64,000 bases of DNA from Pogonophryne albipinna (lineage: Eukaryota; Chordata; Actinopteri; Perciformes; Artedidraconidae), in assembly GCA_028583405.1 (NCBI GenBank), contig CM053256.1, positions 2,660,424 to 2,724,423 on the forward strand. The letters run 5' to 3'. The notes under the pieces are model-generated. The model did no database searches. It was not told the origin of the DNA and saw only the letters and a list, made by a program, of their open reading frames with translations. Within the stretch, counting starts at the first letter, position 1; every line of letters starts with the position of its first letter. The position numbers were made by a program, and so were the translations under genes. Below, in pieces: positions 28,577 through 40,317 of this stretch.

Positions 28577-28760
28577 CAGGAGTATTTCTGAAGTCTGGAG
28601 GTATCTTCTGTAACTTCCCCGAGGTTCCGTTAACCCGCCTCCCTCGCTCAGGTCAGATAGGATCAGTGTGCAGGTCGCAGCTCCGGTAACTCTCGTCAGC
28701 TGTACAACTTTTTGTGTTGCTTCTGACAGCAGTCAAATCTCTGCGGCGAAGAGTGATGCA
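28577..28760 (-). other. fhl3: Probable noncoding first exon of fhl3 (upstream end approximate)
   Basis: A strong minus-strand donor, CTCCTG|GTAAGA, ends at 28577. The sequence upstream of it is GC-rich with GC boxes, unlike the AT-rich flanks. Nothing else in the roughly 20 kb between here and the start-codon exon looks like a GC-rich promoter. The link to fhl3 is inferred from strand, donor and position. The transcription start is a guess; the exon may begin anywhere between about 28,650 and 28,800. Confidence 0.45.
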
Positions 28761-28870
28761 GCTCGCCGGTTACATTTGTCCTACTACTGAGGAAGTTGCT
28801 GGTGAGTCACAAAACCCCGCCTCCCCCCCCCCCCAAACCCCTCCCATCCTCTCTCCTACGACTTCAGACC
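28640..28870 (-). promoter_or_regulatory. fhl3: GC-box / G-rich promoter region, probably fhl3
   Basis: The patch has GC-box-like motifs (CCCCGCCTCC near 28,814-28,823 and ACCCGCCTCC near 28,633-28,642), a 13-C run, and local GC well above the flanks. On the fhl3 sense strand the run reads as four or more G-tracts. No clear TATA box is seen, which fits an Sp1-type promoter. On the plus strand a donor-like GCTG|GTGAGT at 28,797-28,806 might mark a divergent noncoding transcript. Confidence 0.45.
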
Positions 28871-29269
28871 AGACGAACCCAGAGAAGTCAGTGGAGGCTG
28901 TGATGGGAGATGTGGTGCCGTTTATTTGCGGGCTATTCTAATATAATTAGGTTTTATTGGTAAGTAGCTTATTAGTAGGAAGGTCGAGCCTGTTTATTTC
29001 CTAATCAGATTCCGGAATAATGGAGAGCTCACCATTTGGTACTTTTAGGTTTCCAACAATCAGCCAACAAGTAAAATCAAACATCTACAAAAACAGAAAG
29101 GTTTTAGTGACATAAATACCTTTCTTTGTAGATACATTGCAACTTACAAACTGCATTTCAAAATAAAATGCCATCTTGATGCTCTGTGCTCATTCATATG
29201 TTTTTATTTTGTTGGTAAATGATACATCCTGTAGTTTAACCTGTGACAGTTAGTAAAAGAGCTATTAAT

Positions 29270-29400
29270 CACATCTTTGACTTTAACTTTATATATTTAT
29301 TTGTTGTTCCTTTCTTTTCTTTTCACTATATCTGTAAAGCATCTTTGAGCACCTGTAAAAGCGCTAACAAAATAAATCTATTATTATTATTATTATTATC
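29270..29400 (+). mobile_element. LINE-type 3' tail with (ATT)n
   Basis: The sequence CTGTAAAGCATCTTTGAGCACC, then AAAAGCGCT...AAAATAAATC and a (TTA)n run (about 29,380-29,399), matches the layout of LINE 3' ends in fish. The same TGTAAAGCA...GCGCTA signature is seen in the 40.3-kb fragment. No coding part remains. Confidence 0.55.
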
Positions 29401-30700
29401 TTCACTATCAAGTGACCGTTCATTGTGCCATGTTTAAACACATCTTCAGGGATTGGATTTAAAATAAGTAATAGTTTGTGTAGGTGTCATGTACATTTTG
29501 GGTCTGGTTTCAATAGTCTTGTTGAAACAAGTTCATTTATCTTTTCAAAGTTGTTATGTAAATAAGTTTTGCAAGGATTCTTGGGTTCAATTATTGAGTA
29601 TCAATAAGATTAAGTCCAAACACTGTTTCTATACCAGAGGAAACATTAAATACATCTAAATGTTTGAGCAATAATTACTTGCAGTCTCAGCAAATACTTC
29701 CATATCAATTGTCATTATGGAGCAACCTTGCTCTAAAGTGACCTTTGTTGACTTCCTTTTATCCACTCTGACATTACCATGCAGGGTAAAGACCAACTCA
29801 GCTGTCAAATTCCACTTCCCTTTTTTAAAGGTGTGCACCCTTTCTCCAGTCCTGATGGGTCATTTTCAAGACTCAACAAACCGGAAGTGTTGTTTATCCT
29901 GGATGCAGCTGGCTGCTGTTTTGTCCTTGAATGGATTCTTTAAATATTAATAACAGTGTGTGCTCACAACGTAGTGGGAAGAAGCAGAGGCACCTTTATT
30001 TAATCAAGGAGAAGAGTCACTGATAGCAATGTTCCCTTTTATTAGAAACACCCTGACCGTCAAACAGTTACACAATCACACCTGGAAGCTGTTGAGTACC
30101 GCCACAGTCTGACCTTGGCCTTACTTAATGACACATGGTTGGTGATAATGAAAGAGGCTTCTCACTTTTTCAAACCAGATTAATCCTGATGACACCCGTT
30201 AAAGCATCTTCCCTAACCTCTAGGCCACCCCAAGCAGTGTAATCAAATGTTTCTATTTACTCCTCCATTCCAACTTAACAAATGCATTATGCAGTGAAGG
30301 AGAACATTCAGCTGTTCAAGTTCTTCCTCGTAAAGAACAGCTGAAAGTTTCACACCAGAGCAACCTGACCTGTTTAACTGACCCTCAAGCTGTAAAAGAC
30401 CCTTTAGACAAACAACTCTAAAAAAGTGATGTTGTTTTTTCAAGACAAGGGAGCGAAGGACGAGAACAGAGAGCTGGAAAACGACTCCCTTCATGATTTA
30501 CACAATGTTTAGCTCCTTGAAGACGGTTAAGTCTCTAAGGAAAAGCTCTCCTCTATTTTACATTTAGTTACATTGAACTCATCTTCAAAGGAAAACAATT
30601 TATCATTTACATATTTAGCCTGGCCACGGCCCCGACTTTAATATCTTCAGACGCTCCACCGAATTTGGTAACAAATACCACTAAGTAATGGGAACACAGG

Positions 30701-31015
30701 CCCGTCCACACGGCGGCGTGCGTTCAAGCTTCAACGCTTCTGCCCATTCACTTTGAATGGGGTGACGTCACGCTTTGCCGAACTGCATTGTGGTTCCGTC
30801 GCTTCGCTTTGCTCGCGTTGCAAAAGTTGAACAATGTTCAACTTTTGAAGCTTCGACGGAAGCGTCAGCCAATCAAATCATATGCCAGTACAAGCTCTAG
30901 CCAATCAAACCGCGTGCTTGTGTGTCCGGGGCGGGAGATTCATGTGATTGGTTGTTGATCGAGTTTCAGACACGCCCACCGGCAAGCTTCAACGCACGCC
31001 GCTGTGTGGACGCTG
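30701..31015. mobile_element. Short inverted-repeat element (MITE-like, about 315 bp)
   Basis: Arms at 30,704-30,731 and 30,984-31,011 are inverted copies with 26 of 28 bases matching; they begin GTCCACAC. The interior is richer in GC than the flanks and has two CCAAT motifs, a TGACGTCA and an 11-bp hairpin with a 3-nt loop (30,822-30,846). Flanks share GTAATGG close to each end, which could be a worn target duplication, but spacing is uneven. The family is not assigned. Confidence 0.7.
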
Positions 31016-34000
31016 CGTAATGGACCCAATTGGTTATTTGAAGCAATAGTTCAACGGTTTAAATGTTAAAGATTACCATTGTTTAACAGCTGTTAAAATT
31101 ATGTGTAGCACTCAATTAAAAGCATTTTAACACTCTTATGTAATTGTTAGTTATTTTTCTGGAAATGCAAAAGCAGTAGCGAAGGCTTACACATGCAATA
31201 ACCCAATAAACATAGAAGACCTCCAAACATGTGACCCTCTTTCATGGTCCTGTGACCCCTGTAGTCCTCACAAGCCCTTAATTATAAATCCTAATTTTAC
31301 ACTCTGAGGCGTGGTCCTGTCAGACTGCGTGCAACAAATTAGAGGATAGATGCTTGTCAATTCATCATAGGACAAATGCCTCACTGTTTCTGTTTACTTG
31401 GTTAAGTTAAGTGTAACTCCTTTTACCTAATTCATGAAATATCTCTCTGTTTTAGTTTTGAAAATCAAGTTAAAAGGGTAATAGGGGTTAACTATCTACA
31501 TAAGTAATCAGTACAAAGTGAGAATGTTTTCACTGAAGAAAACACATACAAGATTTCAAAGTGAAAATTGAACAGATTGATGTGAAACGTAACTGTGTTT
31601 ACCCTAGGTGAAAAACACCATGGTGAAACCCTAGGTGAAAAACACCATGTAATTCTATTTTAAGCATACTTTTAGCTTTTGAAGCCAGAGGTGATGACGT
31701 CTCAAGTGACTGTCATGCTGCTTACTGAAACTCAAATTAAATTGTAAACCTTCAACTATTTTCTTGGATGTGTGGTTTTGGAGAGAAATTAATTCTAATG
31801 AGCATCATGGCAGCACACTAATGAGGCAATAAAATGGTTAAAAGTCCCACAGTAAGTAGGTATGACTTGTTCAGAATATGTCTGTTTTCCTCACCTACAT
31901 AATGGCGTGTAGAAATAGTCTTTATAGCTTTAGCTTATAAGGAATATGCAGAGGGACATTATGTGCTAGCTTTTAAAAATACAATCAAAACAAACTAGCA
32001 AAACACCATTACCCGGAAGATCCTTTTGATGGTATTGGCGATAATAGCTTTTTTTACAGTACAGATAAAGCATGATTTTCCTCATCTGAAACACATCCAA
32101 TTGTTGCCACTGAACTGCTGTGATTGTCTGGGATGGAGTATAAAACAAGTCATGCGACAATGTATGAAAAAAACTCCAGCAGAGAAAATAAGCACCGTAT
32201 TGGCACTTAATTGTAGACATTTTTGTTTTACAAGAGTTTGTGGTTATGGTGAGAATCCCACCCAGGAGTGCACCACCTACTAGTCGATGGCTTGGGCAAC
32301 GAGTAGGGGATTATTTGAGGTATGAATGTCCAATAATGAGAATACAAATATTCCAAGTAAAGGCACATTGTTAATACTGAAGCATCGTAATCTAAGGATT
32401 TAATTGCTGGTCAAGGTGGAGGTAATTTCTACTGGCTACTTCATATGAGTTCGGTTTAGAGGAGACACAAGAAAGGACTTTTCTTTGCATGGTATATAAT
32501 TAGCTTATATGTTTCTTATTGTATATTTTTAATATAACAGGTATGATAACTCTAGCTGTGATTTAATGCACTGGAGTACGAAGTGCAATATTTCAGTCTG
32601 AATGTAGTTGATTATAACTATAAAGTAGCATAAAACGAGTAGTTTTACATACATTCCTCCACTTCCAACAACAACGTATCAACCAGGATGACTTTTTAAT
32701 CTGTATAATGTTATTATGCTACCTTTGATCATTTTAAGAGATGAAGCTAAATTGAGAGGAAGGGAACTTCTGGCTCATGCATTTTTAAAGTGGGCTGGCC
32801 TGGCGGCAGATGAGGACCAACCATGGTCAGAGGAGACATACCAAAGTCCTGAGCTCAGCCCAAGTGCAGCAGTCTTACAATATGTCAGCAATGTTATTTT
32901 TACAGGGTCATATAAGAAAACCAAACGGTTCTGCATGTGCCCCACAAGGGCATTCCTCCATTGCTGACCCTGAACCAACCCACAGCCTCTTGTCCTCCTG
33001 CTCTTGCATCAGCCTCTGATTTCCAAAGTAGTATTTACCCCTGTCATGGCTTACCAGGCATTTCAATTGTAATGATAAATACTCCAATGAATTAAACAGC
33101 ATGGAGCCAAGCAAGTCAGAACGCAGACATTTTAACCCATAAATCCTGGCTGCCGCCTGTGTTTGCCTTGTTAAACACGTTCGTGGCTGAGTGGACCAGT
33201 CGGGCCTTGGGCTGAAATCTTCACAGGGATCGGGGTCATTAGCCATCAGACTGATAAACAAGCCTGTGACATAATGTGGAAACACTGACCCCATTCATAG
33301 GTCTAATCACCCGCAAAACAATCTGCATGCCGGGCAAATCTCACACATATAAAACAAATTCCTTGCGGTTGGTGAGGGAATAGTGAGGGAATAGTGAGCT
33401 GCCATTGAGGGAAATGACTGTTTCCTGGAATATCTCTCTCTGTCCTAAAGGCTACTTCTCACGTCCACAACAAGTTGGGAGTCTGGGTGAGATTAGGGGA
33501 CTGGTGCCATTACAGCTTTCTCTCTGTCTACCCACTACCCAAAACATCATGTCTGGAAATGGATAGCCTATTGGATGACCCTCTCATTGTCTTTGTTCCT
33601 GCAGCACTTTTTTTCCTCTCAAAATATAAAAAAGTTTGTGAATAATTTGCTAGTAAGATTACAGAGATTCAATTAAATCTCCTTTAGTCTCATTGGTCTG
33701 GACATAAATCAAAACAGTCTGGAACCCGAACGGAAACATGCAATAAATGTCCATGTTGGAAAAACATAAACGTGTGACCAATTAGAGTTAACTGTGCGCT
33801 CTGGCAAATGCAGGCCTTTATTATAATAACCAAAATGATTTCATGTATGAACAGTGCAGCCAAAGAATATTGAGTCAGCAGCACTGTGTGATGACCCTCA
33901 CTTGTTCTGTGGATCCTGGGCCAAGTCTGGCTTGTATACAACATCTAAATGGCAGATGCCAATTGCATTGGTCTTATACTTGGATGAATATAATTAAACC

Positions 34001-34154
34001 CATTTCCCTTTTCCATTAAACTACATAATGTATCATTTGTGGTCTTGAATATTCAAAGCCAAAATAAATGTCTTTCAACATCAATTACATGAGGTAATGA
34101 GATAAGATCAATTATTACGGAAACTGGGTGATTAAGTGGTTAAAATGTTATTCC

Positions 34155-34380
34155 ATAACCTTCGCCACAGAGGTTGTGTTTTCTGTTTGGTTTGTTTGTT
34201 GGATTAATTGACAGCAAGATTATAGGAATACTACTGGCCTGAGTTTCATGAAAAATGGAGGATCTCACCATTTTCAAAGAAAGAACCCGTCGAATTTTGA
34301 AGCAGATCTGAATCACGGACGGATACATGCATTAATTTCATTCATGGAAACCTTGGTGGAGCTCTGTGCTCTCTGAGTGA
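34155..34380 (+). repeat. Diverged dispersed teleost repeat
   Basis: The start (ACCTTCGCCACAGAGGTTGTG TTTTC region), a middle with AAAGAACCCGTCGAATTTTG and GATCTGAATCACGGACGGAT, and an end with TTGGTGGAGCTCTGTGCTCTCTGAGTG follow a dispersed fish repeat remembered from other genomes. It is shorter than the usual copy, as if internally deleted. Identification is from memory, not from a search. Confidence 0.5.
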
Positions 34381-35129
34381 CCTTCCTTTTCAAATGAATT
34401 ATCTAACTAATACAAATGGTGGAATAAGAACTTCCTTAAATTAAGTAAAACAGAATAAAACAATATTCAAACACTAAAAGTAAATGTCCTGCATTGAAAA
34501 CTTTACTAAAAATAAACTTTACTTTACTAGAAAGTTATCATTGAAAACGAACTTCATGCATAAACCTGTGAGATGCATTTAATTGTTTTACCTGGTGAAA
34601 ATGAAACAAACTACTAATTGTATGCGTATGCTTTATTTTAAATCCATAACAACGGTTCATATTTTATAAACTTGTTTTTGTTAGTATAAAGTAAATAGTC
34701 ACCATAGTAGTAGAAATACATATAATTTGTATAAATTAGCATCCGATCGAAACCTCAAGTAAAGTACAAACACTTTAATACATTTACCTTATTTCTGTCA
34801 ACAGCTGCACAATACATCTACAATGAGCTACCAAGGCTCAAACAGCAGGAATGTGCAACAGGGTGCTCACATCACATAGCATTTTAATGTGAACAGCACC
34901 CTCTACTGTTTATTACGCGCTCATACAACACGTAGTATGACATTCACAGCACTGTAATAGATCGAAACAAATAAATGATTATGTGAACACGTTTTGTAAA
35001 ATGCCAAACATTAATAAAACATTGTTTTATTGTTAATACATTTTCAGTCACGATTTATCACTACTTTGGTATTTTCAAAGTAAGTGGAGTTGCGAATCTG
35101 CGGTACGGAAATGAAAATCTACTCGCTGT

Positions 35130-35275
35130 GATACAGGCAGGAACCCACGTGTGCAGCTAGCAGGAGGAAACACTAAGCAGCAGGGAGATTCAGCCTGCAG
35201 TTGTTATACATACCTGACTCGTATCTTCTTTTCCTAAACTATTTAGCTTTATTACGCCGGACGACATTCGCCATA
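35130..35275 (+). promoter_or_regulatory. utp11: utp11 promoter/5' leader with CACGTG E-box and pyrimidine tract
   Basis: A canonical E-box, CACGTG, lies at 35,146-35,151, 125 bp upstream of the ATG. A pyrimidine tract, TCTTCTTTTCCT, lies at about 35,224-35,235 and could be a TCT-type start site. Both are known features of ribosome-biogenesis promoters (MYC/MAX sites; pyrimidine initiators). The exact transcription start is not determined. Confidence 0.45.
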
Positions 35276-37626
35276 ATGTCTTCGTTCAGGAAAGCGTTGA
35301 AGTCCCGACAGAAAAACCACCATGAAAGATCTCAGGTGAGCATTTCAGTGTTTTGTTGGCTAACTTGCTAGCTTCCTAGCCTGCTGCTATGTTGTGAACT
35401 ACTGTTGCCCTATAGAGATGTCTAAATATTATAACCAAGCTGATAAATGTGGTGTTATGTAATAAATATTGTGATTTATAACTTGTCTTAACTGTATAAT
35501 TATGTTTTCACACAGCCTGGTTTCAGGAAACATTTGGGATTGCTGGAGAAGAAAAAGGACTACAAACTCCGTGCAGTGTAAGTTTTATCAAGTAAATGAT
35601 ACATGCTTTTATTTCTATGCTTTGAATGTGGATTTTGAAATGTAACATGGTTGAAGAATAAAGTGTGTAATGGCTTGCTTTGCTTTGTTTTTTAGTGATT
35701 ACCACAAGAAACAAAACACTCTTTCTGCTCTGCGAAAGAAAGCTCTGGATAAGAACCCAGATGAGTTTTACTACAAAATGATCAACACCCAGCTGCAGGT
35801 AAGATAAGGATCACCATTAACGCAACACGACGAGACAATTAGCTACGCTGTGTAAATCTCCCCTGATCTCTGTGGCTGAAGTATTTAATTTGGCTTATTT
35901 TGTGTTGACAGGATGGAATTCATGTAGCAAAAAAAGAAGGTGAGGAAGACGAGATAACAGAGGAGCAGAAGAAAGTGATGAGGACGCAGGATATCAAATA
36001 TGTGGAGATGAAAAGGGTGGCAGAGGCCAGGGTAAGTGGATTTGCCACAACAACACAATCAAAGTGGACTTGATTGTCTACTGAAAACTCAGGCCCAATT
36101 CCAAACAACACCCTACCCCTCCGTTCGCGTGGAGGGTCCGCCACATTAAGTGCTGTTCCAATCCAACGAGTGTGGAGGGGGAGTGGGCTATCAAGCCCTC
36201 AAACAGTGAGTCTGCATCGGTCCTGACTTCACCTGCTGCTCTACCTGACGGCACTCAACGCTGTGTGTGTCTGTCAGGAAACAAGCTGTTTACAAACGGT
36301 TCCGTGGAAACATTCACTGATAAACTGCACAACAAGAGCTATTTAATATCTTCATACAGATGTTAACAACTTCATGGTTACCTCATATTTGTTTTTTGCT
36401 AAAACTAAGCAGCTTATTAACATCAGATTTTAAAACAAAAATATGTTTACAAAAAAATATTTGGAGTTTTATTTTTGTTATCTTTAATTCAAGAGATGCT
36501 GATTTGAAACCGTTGTTACGAAAAATTATTGCATTTCCTGTTTCTGTCGGAGAGGGGAGTTCGTCCCAAAGCTTGCCGCTGTATTTACACCCTCCATCTG
36601 GAAGGAGGGAGCCTCTTACTAGTGTGACTACAGACGGAGTTCACTCCATCACTGTGGTTTGGAATTGGGCCTAAATTACAGATGTGCTCCGACCATTACC
36701 TAACCTCCTACTGATAAAGGAATCCTCCCTGAAATAGAGCTCCTGTTGTTGCCCACTGTAAATCTTTGTGTTTATCATTTGATTTCAGAAAATTGAGAGG
36801 ATGAAAGGAGAGCTCCATATTCTGGAGGCAGACGGCAAACAGAAAAACCATCATACATTCTTTGTGGATTCCAAGAAAGAAGGTAGATGTTAATGCACAT
36901 TTGTTAATTATAATGTGAACAGACATCCCTGGCTTGTTGGGATTTAATAGTTATTAATAATACAGTAAGTTTAAATGTTTTACTGAACGTTTTATTGTGT
37001 CTCCTCAGTGCAGTCATTCGATCTGGCAAACCACCTCAACACTGTCCCTGAGCTGGTGGACAGAGTGTTCAACAGACCAACTCTGAAAACTCTGGAGACG
37101 AAGAGCATCCAGGGAGCTGTAGAGCCTCGCACTATGATGGTTTGTGCTTATAATGCATGGAGATCAACGTCATTTAGTGTGTGACCAGGACCAGGATATA
37201 GCTTCTGTGATCTGATTTGACATTGACTCACCTAAAAAGTGTACATCGAAACATTTGTTTGCAATATATTGCTGTCAATGTAAGGTTCAAAGTGCATTCA
37301 AACCCACTGATGGTTCTCTCCTCATTCTAACTGTAGAAGTTAGCCAAGCTGAGGAATCACCAGTACAAGATCCTTTCCCAGAGGATAGACAGAGAAAAGA
37401 AAATGTTTGTGATTGGCCAAAAGATTCAGACCCGCAAGGACCTACAGGTGAGGAAACGATGTCTTATATGACAACAAGCATTGTCGCAGTACAACTGGAA
37501 AAATCAACACGTTTCCTTTTCTTCTTTAACCCTGTGCACCAGGATAAGAACAAGAAAGTGAAGGTAAAAAAGGAGACTCACAGTGCTGCAGCTATCTACA
37601 AGTTTGATGTCAAGAGGAAGCGCTGA
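35276..37626 (+). CDS. utp11: UTP11 small-subunit processome component, eight coding exons, 254 aa
   Basis: Exons: 35276-35335, 35516-35577, 35696-35798, 35912-36031, 36789-36882, 37009-37139, 37337-37447 and 37543-37626. They total 765 nt (254 codons plus TGA) with consistent phases. Human UTP11 is 253 aa. Recognisable conserved blocks are FRKALKSRQ near the N-terminus, PGFRKHLGLLEKKKDYKLRA (21-40), NPDEFYYKM, RTQDIKYVEMKRVAEA (about 100-114), PELVDRVFNRP, QRIDREKKMFVIGQKIQTRKDL and the basic end KVKVKKET...IYKF...KRKR. There is an acidic patch at about 84-93. UTP11 is known to act in the nucleolus with U3 snoRNP in the SSU processome, for 18S rRNA maturation. The start is the first ATG after a pyrimidine-rich leader and matches the family N-terminus. 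Seven introns have GT donors; intron 6 uses the weak donor GTTTGT. The gene is head-to-head with fhl3. Confidence 0.96.
36091..36672. mobile_element. MITE-like DNA transposon in utp11 intron 4 (582 bp)
   Basis: The ends are inverted: both start AGGCCCAATTCCAAAC (16 bp identical, then a mismatch, then AC). The left end starts at 36,091 and the right end finishes at 36,672. Subterminal GGAGGG/CCCTCC blocks are also mirrored. The interior has no transposase. No clear target-site duplication is seen, so the superfamily stays open. It sits in the sense intron between utp11 exons 4 and 5. Confidence 0.7.
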
Positions 37627-37820
37627 GGGGGATGTTCTCGTCATGCCTAGAAGAAATCACCAACTTTGCCAATCTGATATTGGTGAAATCGTGGAATTCT
37701 AGATCACACCATAGACATGGGAGCATTTTTATTTCCTTAAAAGATGTTGCAGCAATGCAGTTTTGTAAATATTTATCTACAACTTTTAGTTTCTTTCAAA
37801 TAAATATCAAAAGAACATAA
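37627..37820 (+). other. utp11: utp11 3' UTR with AATAAA signal
   Basis: A short 3' UTR follows the TGA. AATAAA is at 37,799-37,804, with a T/G-rich downstream element from about 37,826, so cleavage is expected near 37,820. Confidence 0.75.
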
Positions 37821-38678
37821 ACTTGTGGTTGATCTCTTTTTTTGGGTTAGTAGTTTGTTGACTTTTACTTTTTTATTATTAATGTGTTGCCATTAGAACA
37901 ACTCAAGAAATTAGAGACAACAGCATAATTAGTCTAAGAGGCCTAAGGCTGAATTTGAAATGAGGAAGTCATATGTGCTGAGCCGCCTGACTGCAGTTTA
38001 GTGTATGTAGTTCTTGTACCAGTAGGTGGCATTAGTGTCCTTCATCACTGTCAATGACTGAAGACACAGGATATGAATATGGAATAGACTAAGCTTGAAG
38101 TCTATAGCATGCAAAAAAATGTAGACTTGAGAGTTCAAATGTGGATATGACATTTTCTGTAATTAGATGTCACAGACTCAAGCGCCACAAACTGCTTTCT
38201 TGTTCAGTAGGTATTAACACGAGCAGCTGAACCTCATTCACATTTCACACCTGTCATAACAGTACTTTTCGAAAAGTTCTATAAAAAAGGCATTCGTCTT
38301 CTGCTATGAAGAACACAACTTTGGCCTCATCCAGTATCTCACAGCTTATTGTGAGTGTGTCAGCTATATTCAGGTTGTCCTACCATCTCCTAAAGATAGG
38401 ACGTATCATGTCAATGTCATGAAATTAACTTCTCTGAATTGACTCATGTTGGGCCGTTTGTTGGTGATTTGAGGGAAACTTCCTCGTGATAAACTTGGAT
38501 ATTTGTATCTAAGCATTTTACGAGGAAGCCACAGAAACACCAAGTTGTTGGTGTCTGCGCAACTAAATCATTTGAGTGGTGGAGGCACAGGTTTAGCTTA
38601 TTTGTTTGTTGCAGCCCTTGAAATAAAATGCAGCAACTCCTCAGAAAATGCATTTTCACATGTCACAGCAGGGTGACA

Positions 38679-38821
38679 CACAGCTGCAGCTAGTACAATT
38701 GAGTATGATTTAGTTGTCAGATAGCATGCACTAATAATTACAATAATACTACTGTCAATGCTCGCTCATTAGATCACTTTAATCATAATTAGCATTTTTA
38801 ATTGTATTAGCTGCAGCTGTG
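38679..38821. repeat. 22-bp inverted repeats around a 99-bp spacer
   Basis: CACAGCTGCAGCTAGTACAA at 38,679 onward is mirrored at 38,800-38,821, with 21 of 22 bases matching. The whole is 143 bp, AT-rich inside and without an ORF. It may be a small MITE remnant; no target duplication is clear. Confidence 0.7.
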
Positions 38822-40317
38822 CTTATGCAAAAATACCTGTTAAAGACACCCTTGAGAGGCAAATGTAACTATTGTTACATCTACATCCTTCTCTACAGGT
38901 TATTCTCATCAGTCTGTTATGGTGTGATGTGTCATCAGATAACCCAATGTATTAACCATTACCTGTTCCCAAAGGCCCTTTTTACAGCAGATATTTCGAC
39001 TTGTCATGGCAGGTGTCACTAATAAAGACGGCTCTGTTACATTCAGGCGTCCCTTTAAGCCGTGACAGTCAGTCAGCCAGCATAAAACCATGACCCAGAA
39101 AATGACGCAGCTAAATGGGATTCAGCCATTACATATTAAATCATTTACACCTGTACTTTTTCCACTGTGACATATCAGAATATATTCCACGATAAAGGCC
39201 TATGTGGGCTATCATTTCCCATGTCTTCCTCACATCTGCTCTCACAAGACTGCCCAACTCATACAGGCTCATCGTCTATGGCTAATTAGACTTCTCAGTA
39301 AAGTGTGTGTGTGTGGATCTGGGATTAGCTGATCCCTGGTTTGCCACTAAGACCAACTCTGCTGTTGATCCCCCTGCTGATCAGTCCTCGCCAGGTCCCT
39401 GTCCTCAAAATTGAACTTTGTTGAGTCAAGTACCTGCACAAAAGCCCCATATTTCAGGTGAGGCAAGCACACTCAACTTGCATTCACAAAATCTATCCCC
39501 TTCCACATCTTTCATAGTGCTGTCTTTCTCCATCAACCTAATTGTGGCTTTGTATTTGCATGTAGTGAGTACTAACAAACTGTATGTGTGGTTTCTACAG
39601 CCTGTAGTGTGAAATAGACTGAGGACCTGGCGTCCAGCAGCAGATCACAGCGGCCCAGGTTTGATTGATCACTGTAGTGGCAGCAGCTTCATAAACAGAG
39701 CCCATCCATCAGCCTCTCCTGGGAGCCACTGGAGGGGGAAGAGGAAACAGAGGGAGCCAGGCAGAAATGTCACTAGGCGCAGTGAGAGGTGGAGGGGCTG
39801 GAGGAGAGATACCAGAGGCCTTGGCCCAAACACTGCTGACCAGACCAAAGGTGAGCCAACGCCTCAAGATGGGCCAAAACTGGGAAAGAGTGATGGTGGG
39901 TCCACTTGGACTGATTACACTCATTTAATACTCGGTACAGAGCTAACAGCTGTTCTCTAATTGTAGTAGAAGTGTGTCCAGTAAACATACGATATGATAA
40001 CACTCTATTGTCAGATCGAGTCTTACATTTGTCTTGCAGCACAGCAGCTCCATTTGCAACATCAACAAGGACAAATAGTTAACAAAACATCACAATCTCT
40101 GAAGAGAAAGACCTTCTAATGTACATTTGACCTGGGATTTAGCTCTGTATTTAATTTACGGATTGACTGGTGCACAAACGAATGCTTCAGTCCAACCTTA
40201 TTAAATCGTGGGACCCTGTATCTCCAATTTGATGTAACAATTAATATTCGCTGTTATGGTTGGGGTCAGAGATATTGATGTTGGCCAACCTCAATATGTA
40301 GTTATGCTAGGCTGACC

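Larger units (their letters stand above)
28900..35129. other. Intergenic space between fhl3 and utp11 (head to head)
   Basis: About 6 kb without a supported exon. It contains a LINE tail, a MITE-like element and a dispersed repeat (listed separately), plus a 27-bp direct duplication at 31,601-31,653. Both genes are transcribed outward from it. Confidence 0.6.

Noticed and set aside
28714..28941. 75-codon plus-strand ORF over the candidate fhl3 promoter
   Set aside because: It covers GC-box and homopolymer sequence, has no family likeness, and is probably chance. A noncoding divergent transcript remains possible.
31601..31653. Two copies of a 22-bp motif starting ACCCTAGGTG, 27 bp apart
   Set aside because: A simple local duplication with only two units; no further structure.
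39661..39960. 99-codon ORF rich in R, W and G
   Set aside because: No splice or domain support and biased composition; treated as chance.
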